A stretch of DNA of 64,000 bases. It comes from Dichotomocladium elegans (taxonomy: Eukaryota; Mucoromycota; Mucoromycetes; Mucorales; Lichtheimiaceae). Positions 1 to 13,900 of the stretch are shown here, in pieces. Under the pieces are notes generated by a model. The model had not been told where the DNA came from, did no database searches, and was given only the letters and a program-made list of their open reading frames with translations. The stretch covers positions 124,001 to 188,000 of the forward strand of contig JAIXMN010000021.1 in assembly GCA_025716815.1 (NCBI GenBank). Reading direction: 5' to 3'. Each line of letters opens with the position of its first letter. The stretch's first letter is position 1. The position numbers were made by a program, and so were the translations under genes.

Positions 1-559
1 ATAATTCTTTCTTCTCTTTCGCCGCATCAAGACCTTTTCTATTCCTGAGCCGAACTGCCTTATGAAGACAAGAGCGCGGGAAAGCTGGTCTGGTGGACAT
101 AGGAAAGCGCACAGCATTCATGCCTTACGTGATCAACTTTATTCTTTCAGTACATTGACCGATGGGCTACCTATTATTTGTATATATCGTCAGCGCGACA
201 TTAAATTATCCGATCTCATGGACTCGCAATTTTATCGAATCCAACAAAACCCCCAATGAACAAATGGGATGCCATACACATCTACTCGCATAGAACCGAC
301 TATCGCTGATGTCTTAGATTAGCTCAATACATGAAAACGGCCTGGAGCTAATCATGATGGGGCACGGTACTTCACTACGACGGTGACTTTCTCATTGTGC
401 AATGTCACACCAGAGTCAAACAAAAATAACGCGACCACGGTCATGTGTTTCCAAGAGTAAATGTGAGAGTTATTCATTAGAAAAAGGGGGTTAATAGCTG
501 AAGTGAACAGCAATCTGACGGGTAGAGTTCTTTTTCTGTGTGTGTGTGTAAAAGATATA
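1..559. other. Intergenic sequence left of the first gene
   Basis: I see no gene here. The longest open frame (62-259, plus) is 65 codons with no recognisable motif. A short TG run lies near 538-549. The stretch may hold the 3' untranslated region of the minus-strand gene that ends at 560. Confidence 0.5.
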
Positions 560-1650
560 TTAACCCAAGAGTGGAGCATTCTCATCACCAGTGGAGCGGC
601 CGAAACGTTTAAGCACGAACGGGTATGCAGGAGACAAAAAGGTGATGATGGAGAACGTCAAGGCAGACCTGTGCGCGACAACGGAAAATAAAAGATTTTA
701 ATCGGCCGACCGAAGGTGCCCCGCCATTATATAGTACTTACCAGTGGATCCATGGATCTTGCTGGTTGGTGAAAACGGCAAGCAAACCCAAGGCAATAAC
801 AAAGGCGCCAGTGATATCACCACGCTGCTTCTTGAATCTGACATAACCGACAGCAGTCGAACAAAGGACGATCTCGCCAATGATGACAAAGATGCGACTC
901 CAAACGCCGGGTCCATCCTCGTGGACATGAGTGAAGGCCTGGAAGAAACCAATAACCACAGAGAAGACAATCCATCCGTGCCAGAGCGAGAAGGGAGCGT
1001 GGATGAACAACTTATCCCACCACGAGTTGGACGGATATTCCTTTTCGAGCTTGTCTGTAATAAGATGCATCAGCACACATAGTTCTGCGGTAGAGCGTTC
1101 CGGTTTGGTCGCTACTTACAAAAGACAAGGGAGACAGACGATGCAGTGAGGAGGACAAAGATCAACCCAATAATATAGTGACCATGTCGCTAAAAGAGAT
1201 ACCAAGAAGAGATATATATCGTTAAGTTTGGTATCACAAATACCTCCCGCATATTTTTTCTCATGCACTTACGATGAGAGCAAGCCAGATCTCGCTAAGG
1301 ACGACCGAGATGACAAAGTGCCAACCGACACCGTGAATAGCAGGCTCGTGGGCGTCCTCAAACCACTGATAGATAACAAAACCGCCCAGCAAAAGATGGA
1401 CAGCGGTCCAAACATATTCGATCCAGAAAGCTATCAAAAAGAACATCAACGAGAGCGGGGATTAGGAAAAACACACGCGCAGCACGGTTTCATGTATCAG
1501 TAGAGACTTGCATGGTGTGATGTAGGTCTGGCCAGCCTCGATGACACCTTCATCAGGAGAAGGGCCAACAACCGAGTAGACGGTCGAGGACAAGAAGAAG
1601 AGGTAAACGAGAACGTTGACCACCTTCTGGAAAATGTGGAGCTTGGACAT
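560..1650 (-). CDS. Multi-pass membrane protein, unknown function
   Basis: Five exons on the minus strand: 1512-1650, 1273-1430, 1120-1189, 742-1054, 560-668, joined in phase to about 262 residues. About seven or eight hydrophobic segments are visible, for example VLVYLFFLSSTVYSVV, HLLLGGFVIYQW, IIGLIFVLLTASSVSLVF, WIVFSVVIGFFQAF and ALTFSIITFLSPAY. It therefore looks like an integral membrane protein, possibly of the fungal DUF1774 type, which I cannot confirm. The C-terminus is short and hydrophilic, ending NAPLLG. Intron 1 appears to use a GC donor (GCAAGT, starting at 1511 and reading down). GT sites in the area either break the frame or would give a 42-nt intron. The start at 1650 is the first methionine before the first membrane segment. 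Exon structure is well supported by phase and by canonical other donors (GTAAGT). The function is not recognised. Confidence 0.72.
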
Positions 1651-3750
1651 TCTTGAAGAGTGAAGAAAACGGACGAAAAGCAGATGCAGAAGGCCGTAGA
1701 GGTTTTAAATGGTTGAGAAAACTTTAACGCGGTCCTTTGTACCACAGTAACCTGTGATTAGATTTTTTTCCTCGACTGACATGGGAACGTCGCAGTGTTA
1801 TGGTGTATTTAATCTGACGACAGGTCGGATAAGCAACGTTTGCAACTGGGCGATACATTGCCTAGGTGCTAAACAATGAAAATCGAGCGAATTGATAGCG
1901 GATTGATTGATGTATGCATGTATAAATGTGTGCGTGCGTATGTGTGTGCGTGTGTGTGCGTGTGTTTGTATGCGTTCCCATCCGTACTTTTAGACTGCCT
2001 CGGATGATGCAACACCATGTTACTCAACATTTGCGCCCAGAGCGGCAAAAAACTGCGATTTGACTGTAATGTGACTCGTCAACGTTTAGAGGTTCAGGTG
2101 ACCGAAACGTAATAAGTCGTAAAAAGTCCCAAACGCATGAACGGTTCTCTCAACCTGCTTCCTGATGTCTTTTTCCTTGTAAAAAAGGTGTTCCTGTTCA
2201 CATGCATTGGTGACACAGTCGATTGGGTCCCTCTCCCGGACGAAAACCTCGGAATGTCTATTTCAAATCATCGGCGCACCATGCACTGCACCTCATTGCA
2301 AACGTCTCGGAAGCGCGCCGTGGTTTTTTTATGATTCTCCAAATTTGGGCCCAATGTCAAGTATTTGACTTTTCTTGTTCCATCCCTTAATGCCATCCAA
2401 CCAGCTTACCTTCCTCATTTACCACACTTACCCTCAATGTGCTCCAGCTGCACTATCTTTTGTGGGACCCCTTCGACCTCAGGGACTGGCCGGTCCCAAG
2501 TGGCTGGGTGAACCATCGGACGCTGTTGGCTTTTGCCATTTCTGGACACTTGTGCGTGTATCTCCGACAGCACTAGCCCTAAAAGAGGAGGAAGCTCGAT
2601 GGAAAGGGCACCCATATGCCCGATATTCCTGTGGAATATATTCTCTTTCATTTCCATCATAGTAGGTCGAACCAACAGATGTGTGATGCTCATTATGATA
2701 GTGTAATCCGTTTCAAGATGAGGAGCTTCCCTTTCGTGGGCGATTGCCGAACTACTAGACCAGTATTTATATGGTTACCCCGGATAGGATTTAAACAAAT
2801 GCGGTTTTTCGCCCTCAACTGCGACATCCCAACTTTGCTTTAAGTCTCATAGCGCAAGGGCCCCATGATGCTTTTCGATGGTCATTGAGCTGTCAACAAA
2901 TGACTAAATGTGTGTCGTTTACAAATAAACAACAGTCAATGCTTATCAGTACGCAATGTGTCACCGGACTTCTAGGCAAAGTTGAAGTGAAGATCCTGTG
3001 ACCTTGGAATTCTTACTAAGAATCTACCGAGTCCACCATCTCGAAATAGAGTGATTCTGTTAAATACAGACTAGCATTTTATACTGCTTTCCGTCTCCAA
3101 TAATGGTAAACGTTGCCAGCTAGCAACCGAGTAAAACTTGAAAGATGAAGCAAGCAATGTTTTTGATTTGAAATGTGGAGGCTTTGATCAAGGTTGTGTA
3201 TTTCTAGGAAGCAAATGTGTGCTTTGTACGCCAATGCGCTGAATCTGATTAAAAAAAAATCGCCTTCAGCCACGCTTAAATGAACTTCCGATGGTTTTTT
3301 TTTTTTTTCGCTCGCCTGTCATAATCGAAGAAAAAAAATTTTCGAACTCTTTTCACTTCTCTCTCTTTCCTCTTTCCGTTCCGAAACCGTCCTTTATTTA
3401 CTGTCTTTTTCCTCCTCGACAGTGCTTGAGACATTTCATTCCTTCTTGACGCTTTATCAACAGCCGTCTCCCCCCGAGTAATAGCCAATTCAAGAGTTTG
3501 TGGAACGCATCGGCTGTACACAACACACATATACACCATTCCCGCTCGTCGTATCATTTTGTTACGATACTGTCCAGACAACTCAGCGCTTCCGCTATAC
3601 TGACAACAACGCATCAGCGCCACAACTGTAAGACATCCACTCAGTCATCAAACGAGAAATCTACAGTGAGGCACACACGGATTTGTTTTAACGAGATTAC
3701 GTCCTCTTTTCTTTTGATAGAGATACTCTTCATTAAATCACACTCAAACG
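1651..3750. other. Gene-poor intergenic region with simple repeats
   Basis: No gene is supported over this 2.1 kb. Open frames are short and overlap on both strands (2137-2843) without known motifs. A TG-rich low-complexity run lies at about 1918-1972. A poly-T and pyrimidine-rich stretch runs from about 3294 to 3415. The last few hundred bases probably hold the promoter and 5' leader of the regulator that starts at 3751. Confidence 0.5.
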
Positions 3751-5170
3751 ATGCAATTTCAACACTCGTCATATCTCAGTTACCCAGCAACAGCGACTGG
3801 ATCCCCGATCACTCAAGGAAACAACAGTGTTCCCACTACCGGAGCTACTGGTGCCCCTCCCAATACATTGCAGTATTCTTTAGACCAACAACGCCATCAC
3901 CACCACCATATGGGCTACACTCCTCCGACCATGCCTCACGGTTATCCTACGGACGGATATCCTCCCCATCAATCATTAATTCCTCCTCCATTTGCTGGTA
4001 CACCACGTGTGAAACCAAAGAGGAAGCAGGTTAAGAATGCATGTGGTGAGTCAATATGTCTTTTATGCCCTTTAGACACAGCTGGAAACTAATATATTCT
4101 GTGCGCCCTTCAAATTTTCCCGCAGTCAACTGTCAGAAGGCTTGCAAAAAGTGCGATGACGCAAGGCCCTGCCCTCGATGCGTCAAATATGGTATCACTG
4201 CCACCTGTGTCAACTCAGTTCGTAAGGAGCGAAAGAAAGGCGTAAAGCGAGGCCCGTACAAACAACGGAAGGGACAAGGTAATGACCATCGATTTCTCTT
4301 TAACTAATGACGATACTGATATTGCAATCCTTAGATGGCTCTGACCAAGGATCTTCCGAACCAGCAACTCCTATTCCTGCTACACTCTCAGTCGTAACGC
4401 CGCCTACTAGCATTAATGGCGCCAACTCATCCTTGCTGCTCAATCATGCCAGTCCTTATATCCGCTCATTTCATGACCCCGCTGTTTCTGGGAATCAAGA
4501 AGGCTACCCATCCCATGGCGCCATAGTGCCCCCGTATGGTATGATGCAACAGATGTATTCTACCGAATACAATCCCAGCAACCATCAAACGCCTTTGAAG
4601 CAGAATCAGCATCAGCAACCGCAACAGCAAGCCACAGCAACACCTGCAAGCATAGCCAAATATAAAGGATCATCGCCAGCTGGAGCCGACTCCGACGAGG
4701 AAGGTTCAAAGCTGAATATTTTGTCACAGCTATGCAGCGCTGTCCTCGATCACTCCGACACTCCTCCGAAAGAGGAAGGAAAGCAGCAGGACCAGGTTAA
4801 AAAGGAGCTGTATGGCAACAATAATAGCAATGGTACTGCTAGTATGCCTTCTACCAGCCATGGATACCAGCATCCTGCAAGTTCTTCGACTCGTGCTCCT
4901 CAACACATGACATATGTATCCAATGGGCACCATTCCTATACGACGCAACAGCAGCAGTCACAGCAGCAGCACCTCTGGCCTCTTCCTCCGCTTCAATCGG
5001 TAGTACCTTCTGATAGAAACGTGTATTACCATCCACAGCAACAACAACAGCAACAACAGCCTCCGCAGCAGCAGCAGCAACAACAGTTTTCGTTCCAATC
5101 GTCATCCCTAACTGCTCAGCAACAGCAATCGACCAGCGGGGATAACCAGTGGAATGGATCACAGTGGTGA
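3751..5170 (+). CDS. Zn(II)2Cys6 (C6) fungal transcription factor
   Basis: Three exons: 3751-4045, 4126-4278, 4335-5170, giving about 427 residues. The binuclear zinc cluster spans the first intron, at about residues 97-127. It reads KNAC, then VNCQKACKKC, DDARPCPRC and GITATC. This is the C-x2-C-x6-C-x5-C-x2-C-x8-C spacing of nuclear Zn2Cys6 DNA-binding domains, with one extra Cys inside the first loop. A basic linker (RKERKKGVKRGPYKQRKG) follows. The N-terminus is rich in Pro, Tyr and His. The C-terminal half is glutamine- and serine-rich, as in many activation domains. The family acts in the nucleus as sequence-specific regulators. I cannot name the targets or the exact orthologue. Both donors are GT (GTGAGT, GTAATG) and both introns are under 85 nt. 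Confidence 0.9.
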
Positions 5171-8100
5171 TAAATACATGTTTTAGTTCTCAGATATGGC
5201 ATCCGTGGAAAATGCAACAAGCGCAGTATGTACATACCCGACCTATCCAACCCGTTAATAAGCGATGACTACCGCGATAACTTTCAAACCTCTTCCTTAG
5301 CACATCACCCGTCCATTCATAAAAAGAATTCAACATCCATTCATATAGAAAACCCTCTTTCATTATAAGTTCTACTCATCATAAGAATGCATTCGTTTTC
5401 TTCGCTTCTCATTCCAGCAACCCAAAATAATAAAGATATATATATGTATATGTATATATATTACGCGAGAGAATTTAAACAATCCAGTGATCGTTGATAA
5501 ACAACGTGGGCGGACCTACGGTAATTCTAAAATAACATCCCACAAAGGGTAAGGTCTTTGGTAACTGTGAAATTGGCGGTTGTCCTTCGTCCTAATGAAT
5601 TGTCTGTCTTTATTTTCCCTTTCCCGCCCCTATAACTGATTTGACTCAGCAGCAACATCATCTCAGGTCCTGGGTCTTTGCGCGGCGGGATAGCGAATGG
5701 AAAAGTTTTGACAACGGACAGCGGAGCTAGTTATGGTTATACGGAAGGTCAAAAGGGATGTTTATTTGGATGGATGTATTGAGATGGGAACTATTAGGGA
5801 GCTATACCTGATTTTCATTTAAGTGCTCCACGCAACCCTTTCCTCCCTCAAATACCTTTAATTTCTACTAGTACTGTATACACTCATACGCGGGAAAAAA
5901 ATGGCGCCAGGAGCGGCGCATATGAACTCTCGTTTCCCACAACCTCTCTTCCCCCCCCTCAGCGAATAACAGCTCTTCAAATATCGGATTGCAGGCCTCC
6001 GTCACCCCATAAAGGGATCTTTTCGGAAGAGCGGCATCAGCCAATATACCTGCACCTAAAAATATATCCAGACAGGTACTGTTTGATCAAAGACAGAATT
6101 TGATGCGAATCCATCAACCTCTACTTCAAGTTCAATATCAGATGAAAAACTTGGGATGCCGCAGCGCTGGTGTTCTTTTTACTGGTGGAACACCTTGCAT
6201 ATGTCAAACAGTATTTGTCCCACTCCACGAGGTTGGCACTCTGATCAAAGGTCATGTATTACTTCTATGCATTGCATCGCCTTACTTTATTGAAACGGGG
6301 AGAGGAGAGAGGGAGAGAGGGGGTTGTTCTGGTGGGTGCCATTTGGGACAGTGGCTCTATCGTTGTGATGAAGCCCAAAACGATAATCATCAATGACACC
6401 AGTGTGCTATGCTGCCCAAGAACGTTGGTCCTAGTACGGATTTGGTATCTTCGGATGGATCATAAGCGAAAACTCGTAGGCTTCAACACTAATAAGTCTG
6501 ATGCCCATAAAAAGATACCCATAACGTGTCGCTTCCCCACAGCACGGATACAATATAACAAGTTTTTCCCTGCCTTGCGACATGTACAGCCGCATGCCTT
6601 TTGACATTTTGATTTCCATTTTGCTTGCTCTTTTTTTCGGACTTTCGTTTTCCTTTCAACTCATATGCAGTTATAGAAGTAAATAATAAATCTCTTATAT
6701 GTTATGTACATTCTCCTAGTACGTACGTGCTCAAGTAAATACGATGATCGTTCGTTCTCATACCAAAAAGTGATGTGGTTTCTTGAAATCGATTAAAAGG
6801 GGTATAATACACTAGGCGGGTCCATATAGCCACTAACCACCCCCTCTCCCGCCTTGTGTTTGTGTAATGGAGGGAAGACAACGATAACTAAAATCCGTGA
6901 TACCCTGTCAGAATCTCTTTAGACAGAATAGCATGTATCAATACAGAAGTTAACTCTCCTATGCACAGGCTTAAATGAAAAAGGGATCCTTAAACTTTCC
7001 AGAACCTAGAACAAGTGGTCCTCTCGGTGATGGCGAAAATAAATGGCAAGCAACTTTTTTTTACACAAGATAGAATCAAGCGTCCGGGTTTGCTGCTCTC
7101 TCTCGTTCGCTCGCTCGCGTACGGTATGTCCATAACCAGTGACGCACCCCTAGTATGTTAAGTCATTTCTTTTTTTTATAAAAGAAAATAAACGAGAGAT
7201 CATCTCATGCCTACCTTGAATATCAGCTTCTGTTAAACATGTAGAAAGTGAGATAGGTTATTGCGTAAACAACACCAATTAGGACATCAATTTATTTCTT
7301 TCGTTATGATACATGTTCGGTACAAGACATCTAACGGATGGCACGAGTGAAAATGCACTAGTGTACGACTTGTGAGGAGCTTTTTTTTACACAAGACGTG
7401 TCATGTATAAACCCTTTATTTCCTAGGCATAAATGGAAAACTCCATAAAGCGATATGCAAGTTTCCATGTAGCCGATGCGTGCGCAATTACTAAAAGCTT
7501 TCTATTGCCAACCCCGACGCATGCGTGATAGGCCGGATTCCTCGTAGACACATCGATCCACATAAATCGAAACTCAAATAAGCATAATCGCAGCTAAGGG
7601 CAAAGATTATTTCGTATCGAACAGAAAGTAAGCTTTAGAGAGCGCACGCAATAGAACATGATCATGGAACTGCGCCAACGGATTTTTTTCGTTTTTCTTT
7701 TTCTTTCCTTTGTATCGTGGAACACTTTCACCTGTCAATAGCTGTCAAAAGTCTACAGTGACATTTAGGCATGTTTATCCCCCTCACAGGAGCCTATGGG
7801 GTTATATTTCTGCGAGGGAGGATTATACATGAGTATGATCGGCAGAGCTCTAAACTGTACAAAACCTAATGCCGCCAAATAATTACATTTCAAGATCACG
7901 GGGACTAATTTCCTGACGATTCCCGATGCCAGAGCATTTACCAAGGCATCCCGCCCAATTGACTTAGCCTTCGCGAAAGGTACACTTACCGATGGCTGCT
8001 TAGAGGGACTGCAGAGAGAATACGATCCTTTCTGAAATGTCGGGTCTGAGTACACATTCAGATGTAGTCATATGCATATGGTACGTTATATGTTCAGGAC

Positions 8101-8645
8101 TTACCTATTATTGCAAAAATACAGTAACCAGAGCATCTGATATACTCCCGTCGAATTAAGGCGTGTATGTCAGATGAGGCTATTAGGCGGGAAAGCCGCC
8201 GTAAGGGGGGCAGGAACATGCTCTCTTCATTCCTTAGTTTAATATATACAACTGGTAATTAAGCGGTCTGATGCTCGTTATAGTAATCCAAGTTCAAATC
8301 GAAGATCGTGTTCTGCTGATCAGGCGGGTCATTTGGCGCGTATATTATCTGTCATTATAAATTACAGTCACCCTTTTCCTTTCTCCTGTGTTTGTCACCT
8401 TCTTTCCTTAATATTTGGTGTTGATCCTAGCGCAGTAAAGTCCATCCCCATCTTTCATTCCTATCTACTATAAATACATCAGCTGCAACACCGGGAATTA
8501 CCCAGACGGAAAAAAGATACAAACGCCTCATTTAGATACCTTGCCCTTCTTCGCGTCATACCTTGGAGAAGCCTATACTACGAATTCAATCCTTTACCAT
8601 CTGCAGGACATACAGAACTAATAACACCACCAGCTGTCTCCAAAC
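5171..8645. other. Long gene-free intergenic region (3.5 kb)
   Basis: No coding gene is supported. A TA-rich run lies at about 5438-5460, poly-T runs at 7168-7178 and 7382-7388, and a GA-rich stretch near 6299-6320. Short open frames at 6100-6619 and 7765-8055 lack motifs and a coding-like composition. The right part is the upstream region of the bHLH gene at 8646. Confidence 0.5.
8469..8476 (+). promoter_or_regulatory. TATA-like box upstream of the bHLH gene
   Basis: The octamer TATAAATA lies 170 bases before the start codon at 8646 and fits the TATA consensus. Distance to the transcription start is unknown because the leader length cannot be read from the sequence. Confidence 0.45.
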
Positions 8646-9532
8646 ATGTCAATCCCACTCGTACCATATTCCGACCCAGTAACTCTCGCACTGCAAGGTG
8701 CCAGTCCAGATGATTTTGCAGACGCGACAGCTGCCTTTCAAGAAATGCTTCATCAAAATATGGACTTCTTTGATAGCCCCGAATGTACTACTATGGAGCA
8801 GCAGACCAGTTCACCGCTACAATCACAACAGCAACCACAGCATCATCAACTCCAAGTAGGGACGCAAGCATTCATGGTGACAAACCGCACCGAGCGTCAG
8901 ACGACTGGAGTGACAGCAATGAACTCATTCCGGTCAAAAATGGCTGAACGAAGGTAAATGTCCAAAATATACATTGAGTGCGCACATATGCGCTTCTGCT
9001 ATCTTGGAGTCTCATTCTTTTTTTTCCCCATCCATCTAGACGGGTTCGCAATTTAGCCCCAGAACGACGTGCCGTCCACAATGCTACTGAACGCGCAAGA
9101 CGCGAGAGCCTAAACGGCAAGTTCCAGCTACTGGCATCAATGCTTCCCAACCTTCAAAACTTCAGAAAGCCATCCAAAAGCCAAATTATTGAGAAGGCGC
9201 TGGTGTGGATTGAACATACGGCATACAACGAGGAACGTTATCTTTGGGAGCTTGGACAGCTTGAACTCGAGAACAAGATGCTCAGAGAGCATTTAGCATC
9301 TAAAGAAGCAACAGCCTCCAGTTACTGCGCACTGCCTTCGCCACCGCCTAGCATCACGACATCGACACGGCTCTATCTAACACCAGATCGGGTTGACAAT
9401 AGGAGTGACATGTCAACAATGCCGGGTACTGCTAAACTCCCCACAGCGGCGGAGCACCTGATCCCGCCGCATTTGTGCTGCACCAGCCTGGACGCTGGCA
9501 GTGGCGTCTCCAGCTGCACCGATACTATTTGA
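8646..9532 (+). CDS. bHLH transcription factor
   Basis: Two exons, 8646-8953 and 9040-9532, giving about 266 residues. The basic region begins at the splice junction (RRRVRNLAPERRAVHNATER) and runs on through ARRESLNGKF. Helix 1, the loop and helix 2 follow (LLASMLPNLQNFRKPSK, SQIIEKALVWIE), at about residues 104-160. The E-R-x-R-R pattern of the basic helix is present as ERARR, so E-box binding is expected. The N-terminal part is acidic and Gln/His-rich (QSQQQPQHHQLQ). The tail is rich in Ser, Pro and Thr. The family acts as nuclear dimers. No leucine zipper is obvious, although a short leucine-rich helix (ELGQLELENKMLREHL) continues helix 2. The single intron has a GTAAAT donor and restores an Arg codon. 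Confidence 0.9.
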
Positions 9533-10948
9533 CTGCCCACCCTTAATACTCTATGTTAATACTCTTTTTTTTTTACATATCCCACATATTATCCCTGCTT
9601 CTTTCCCTTCTGTTTCATGCATCGTTTTCTATTATTACTATTTGTTCGTTCCATTTTCCTTTTGAGAAAAAAAACTGCGCCTTTTATTCTCCTCCCTTTT
9701 TGTGCATAATTGTATGTTTTTTTGCTTCTTTCCCACATCATGCCGACCACACCTTCTTTTTCTTTTTCGAGATACTCCGCAAATAAATGTAGTGCTATGA
9801 CGAATGTTTCTACTTCTTGTTCCCATGGCCACTATATCCCTTTTTGGTCAGGTGCATAAAAGATGCACAGGATCCTCAGGTCCGGCCGCCTTGTTCGTTG
9901 GCCTAGTCTTGAGCATACACACATGGAATATCACTCCGGCATTTCGTGATTTTTGCAGTCTCCAAGTTTAACCACCACGCACACGATTCAGGCCCCTCTC
10001 CCTTTTGCCCCGATGCCGTTTTTACTCCCCGCTCTCCTCGTCACCCTTTGGCCACCGTCGCCGCCCCTTTTTGTTGCCACAGCTGATAACATTTGACGGA
10101 CCAAAAAAGGGAGAGGGATATCCTTGGAGCGTCTCCGAAGACTATATCTATTCGGTAGAAAATAGAGTCTCGTACATATGAAGCATTCGTTTTATAAAAT
10201 GAAAAGTGTGATTCGGAACAAAGTGAAGGGGAGGCATATGGATGTGCCTCCGAGATCTGTCAAGCTTTTCTTTGAAGCAGAGCTAGTCGCGTGTCAACAC
10301 GTTAGAGTTGGTTTTGCTAGGCTGCAGGTTTGACACACACACACATGCATGGTCTGCATATGAACCATTCATCCAATAGGTCCCTTATATGAAATAGCAA
10401 CAAAGGCACACTTCCGAGGAGAGCCGAAATGGGGTGAGTAGGGGCTGGGGTGGCTTTTCTGAAGAAGTAAAGAGGATATTCCAATATAAACTTTTGGGTC
10501 ACGAGCTGTAGAAAATAAATTTGCGAAAAAGACCTCAATAGGGAGCGCGTAAATTTTCATACAATCTCGGTCATCTGGAACAGCTCTCCTTGCTTTAAAG
10601 TAAAGTAGTTGGGTTCAATGAAATGGAGCGATAAGAATTCTCCCACAGCAAGAGATCTTCTTTCGGCCGCTTCACACCTTATGATGTATTCTTCATTCAT
10701 TTTATTTTTCGCCGCGAATAAAGATACGGGCATCGTTAAAAGCCATTGCCGTTTCAAACAAAAGCAACCATTCAATCCCTTTATCCATATCTCTCCTGTT
10801 TTCTCACCATCTCCTCACTTGGATGTCTGCACAGGGAATTATCATCTAATTTTGTTCTCCTTTTTCTTCAACTTTCAATTTCCATGATCGATCTTGGACA
10901 CCATTCCTTTTCTTTGTTTATCTGTTCTTGTTTGCTAACGTGCGTGAG
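9533..10948. other. Intergenic region, pyrimidine-rich
   Basis: No gene is supported. The first 250 bases are T-rich (poly-T at 9564-9573). A CA repeat lies at about 10332-10347. An alternative upstream exon for the receptor gene may lie near 10884-10948: a frame starting at 10884 encodes a hydrophobic, signal-peptide-like stretch (FSLFICSCLLTC), but it is out of frame with the receptor and I could not join it. Confidence 0.4.
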
Positions 10949-13900
10949 ATGGCTCAGATAAAAGGCCAAAGGGTGCAGCAGCCAGATGGGATAAATTCCA
11001 TTACTAAAGGTATCGAAACCGAAGATCTGCAGCAGCAGCAGCAGCAGCAGCAGCATAAGCATAAGCAGAAGCAGCAGCAAGTATCCAGCAGCAGAGCTGC
11101 GGCCCAGCATCAATATCAAAACATATCAGCAAATATATCTCCATTTATCGTTCGAGAAGCAAACGGATCGACCTACCTTGCACCGCGCAATGTGCAGCCG
11201 GACTGGGTGGAGCTAAAAGTCGGTGTCCTTCTCCCATTTCACCAGCAGGGCAATAATTATACTAAGGAGCTTACTGTGAGGTAATGAATATACTAAAGAA
11301 GCTACGTAATGCGGTTTTCATCTTCTTCTTCTCCTTCTCTCATTTAAGAAGCATAACGCACACATATACATGATTATATTAGTGGATCCACAGCCATTCG
11401 GATGGCAGCCAATGAAATCAACGAGAGACAACTCATTCCAGGAGCATATATTACACTTGTCGAAAAAGATTCGTATCCCAAAGAAGTCAGTGGTCAGGAA
11501 GGAATCACCCAGCCTGTGTTTCAGGCCGTCTCACTGATCCAAGAAGGCGTGATCGGTGTGATTGGCGACATCTCGTCTTCATGGACGGTCTTGTCTGCAC
11601 TCATGACGAGCACGCTTCGAATTCCTCAATGTTCATTCTCGGCCACCACAAGCAAGTAGACGTAAACATTGTAGAACGCTAACCCCCATGACATGAGCGT
11701 TAGTCTTAATTAACACAGTTGTTTTGCTGTTCTTGCATGCAATGCACATATACACAGCCGCGCTTTCTGACAAATCCCAGTATGGGTACTTTTTTCGCAC
11801 CGTCCCAACTCAGCTGCTTTATGCGGATGCAGCGCTATCCTTTATCGCAAGCCAGGGATGGCCCGTGTTTGGTATTCTTTATACCAAAGATGATCTTGGG
11901 CAGCAGTGTGAGTATACCATGTAAAGAAGAGTCGCTACAGGCAGCATCAGCACCAGCAGGAGGAAGCGGCACAAGTGCAGATTTAACTGACGCATGAAAC
12001 ACATATTGCAGTGTCGGAGGCGCTGGTGATGAAATCAAAACTAAAAGGCGCTCATGTCAAGGCTTATCAAAAGTTCTATGAGGAAGGACCCGAGAGTGAC
12101 ATCCAGAGTGCGATCAATACCCTGATGAATGCAGGAGTCCGCATCGTGTTCGTAGCAGCTGAGGGTGATGCACAGATTGCAGCGCTTACTGTTGCAGCCC
12201 ACCTTGGGCATATCAATGATAAAACCGTTTGGATGACCATAGGGCCCATCACGTATGATCTTGCAGCTGCAGTTGACGCGTTCAATGCTGTCCTGCGCCT
12301 TCGTAGCGTGGAAAATACCGCAGAGTCTCAACAGGAAGCTAACAGAACGTCCATTGCTGCTCCAGCAGCTGTCATAAGGGCAGCCAAAAAAGCAAGGACG
12401 CTCACGCAGATTGCTTTTAACGAGACATTTTCAGGTGGGGTGTTCATGTTTGACACCTCGCTGGATCTTCAGGGGTATCCCCCTTATGAAACCTTCCTCG
12501 ACCACTGGGCTCAACTGGATCCAACCATGTAATAAGAAAATCATTCCAAATGAAGCAATCGACACTGTTTCATGCTGTGGTACTGGGTTCTCATCTTCCA
12601 TATCGTAGCTTCCCTTTTGCGGGCCAGCGGTCGCTTACAGCCAATGAAGGGTGAGATAACAGAGGGAGAGGGGGCTGCAAACACCGTAGCTATGCTAAAT
12701 TCCTGTTGCTGACTCACAAAAAGACCTGCGTATTCCTGCATGATGGTAATGGCACAAGGATTTAATCGCGTTATTAGCAATTCGACAAACAGTACTGCTG
12801 GATTGGAAACTCTCTCCGCAGGCCTCATGGGTGATGCTCTTACGCCCGAGACATTCAATACAAGTTATGTTGGCCCTGTAGGTCCAATGATATTTGACGT
12901 AAATGGCGACGTGATGGTGGGGTACGTACATATATCTTATGTCAGAAATTCCATCCCTGACAGCGTTTCATACTTGTAAACCTAGAAATTTCAAAATCTA
13001 TAATATTCAACATGGAGAAGAAGTCGAGATCGGACATATCATCGCGGATGATCTTACGTTGACTTCAGCGCCACTCTACCATGACGGGACATATACAGTA
13101 ACGTTGCTCATGCGAAAAAAAAAAAACCAGTGAATTTGATCATCTAATCTATTTTGTTCTATGTATAGTAGGCTCCCAGAGGGTTCCCGACAAGGTCGAA
13201 ACTTAACGCAGGATTCTCTTCACCACTGTCCATCGCGGTTGGAAGTTTTGCATGCCTTGGTGCGTTCATTGCAGTATTTATTATGGCCACAGTAATCACT
13301 TATCGAAAACGAGAAATCTTCAAAGCATCGAGGTAAAATGAATAGGGTTTGCATCGGTTATCTCTTCCTCACCGTATGTAGTCCGCTGTTTTGCATCCTC
13401 GAACTTTTGGGTTTCATCTTTCTTTATTCAACCATCTTGTTCTACATGGCAGACCGCACAAAGACAGTCTGTGTCGCGATTCCAATCACGTTTCACATCG
13501 GATTTTCATTGGTGCTTGCGTAAGTTGTGTGTAAAGGAGGTACTACTTTCTCTGCATGTGTGCGTGTGTCTCAAGGCAGTGTCTTACTGCTGTAAATCCT
13601 TAATTTAAATATTGTAGAAATCTTATTGCCAAAAACTACCGAATCTATCGAATCTTTAATAATATCTTTATCACAAAGACTGTTGTGACGGACATGCATC
13701 TCCTCAGAGTCTCTGGCACGATTGTGTTGATAGAGTTGGTAAGTAATAGAGTAGAACCCTCAACCTATTTACGGTGACATTCAATGGTGCGAAACTCAAA
13801 TGTATCCATAGACTGTGCTGTTGTCTTGGTTGGCTACCTCCGAACTGGTAATGATCGATGTCCCATTATCACGCGCAGTATACCATGTGCAATGTGCATT

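Noticed and set aside
4851..5162. 103-codon minus-strand open frame rich in Ala and Val
   Set aside because: It is the antisense reading of the CAG-rich glutamine tract of the Zn2Cys6 gene.
10884..10961. Signal-peptide-like frame as first exon of the receptor
   Set aside because: It is hydrophobic and well placed, but no acceptable splice joins it in frame to 10949 onward, so I left it out of the model.
12529..12723. A single 195-nt intron in the receptor gene
   Set aside because: The middle (12609-12650) encodes FAGQRSLTANEG in frame, the expected ligand-domain sequence, so two introns of 80 and 73 nt fit better.
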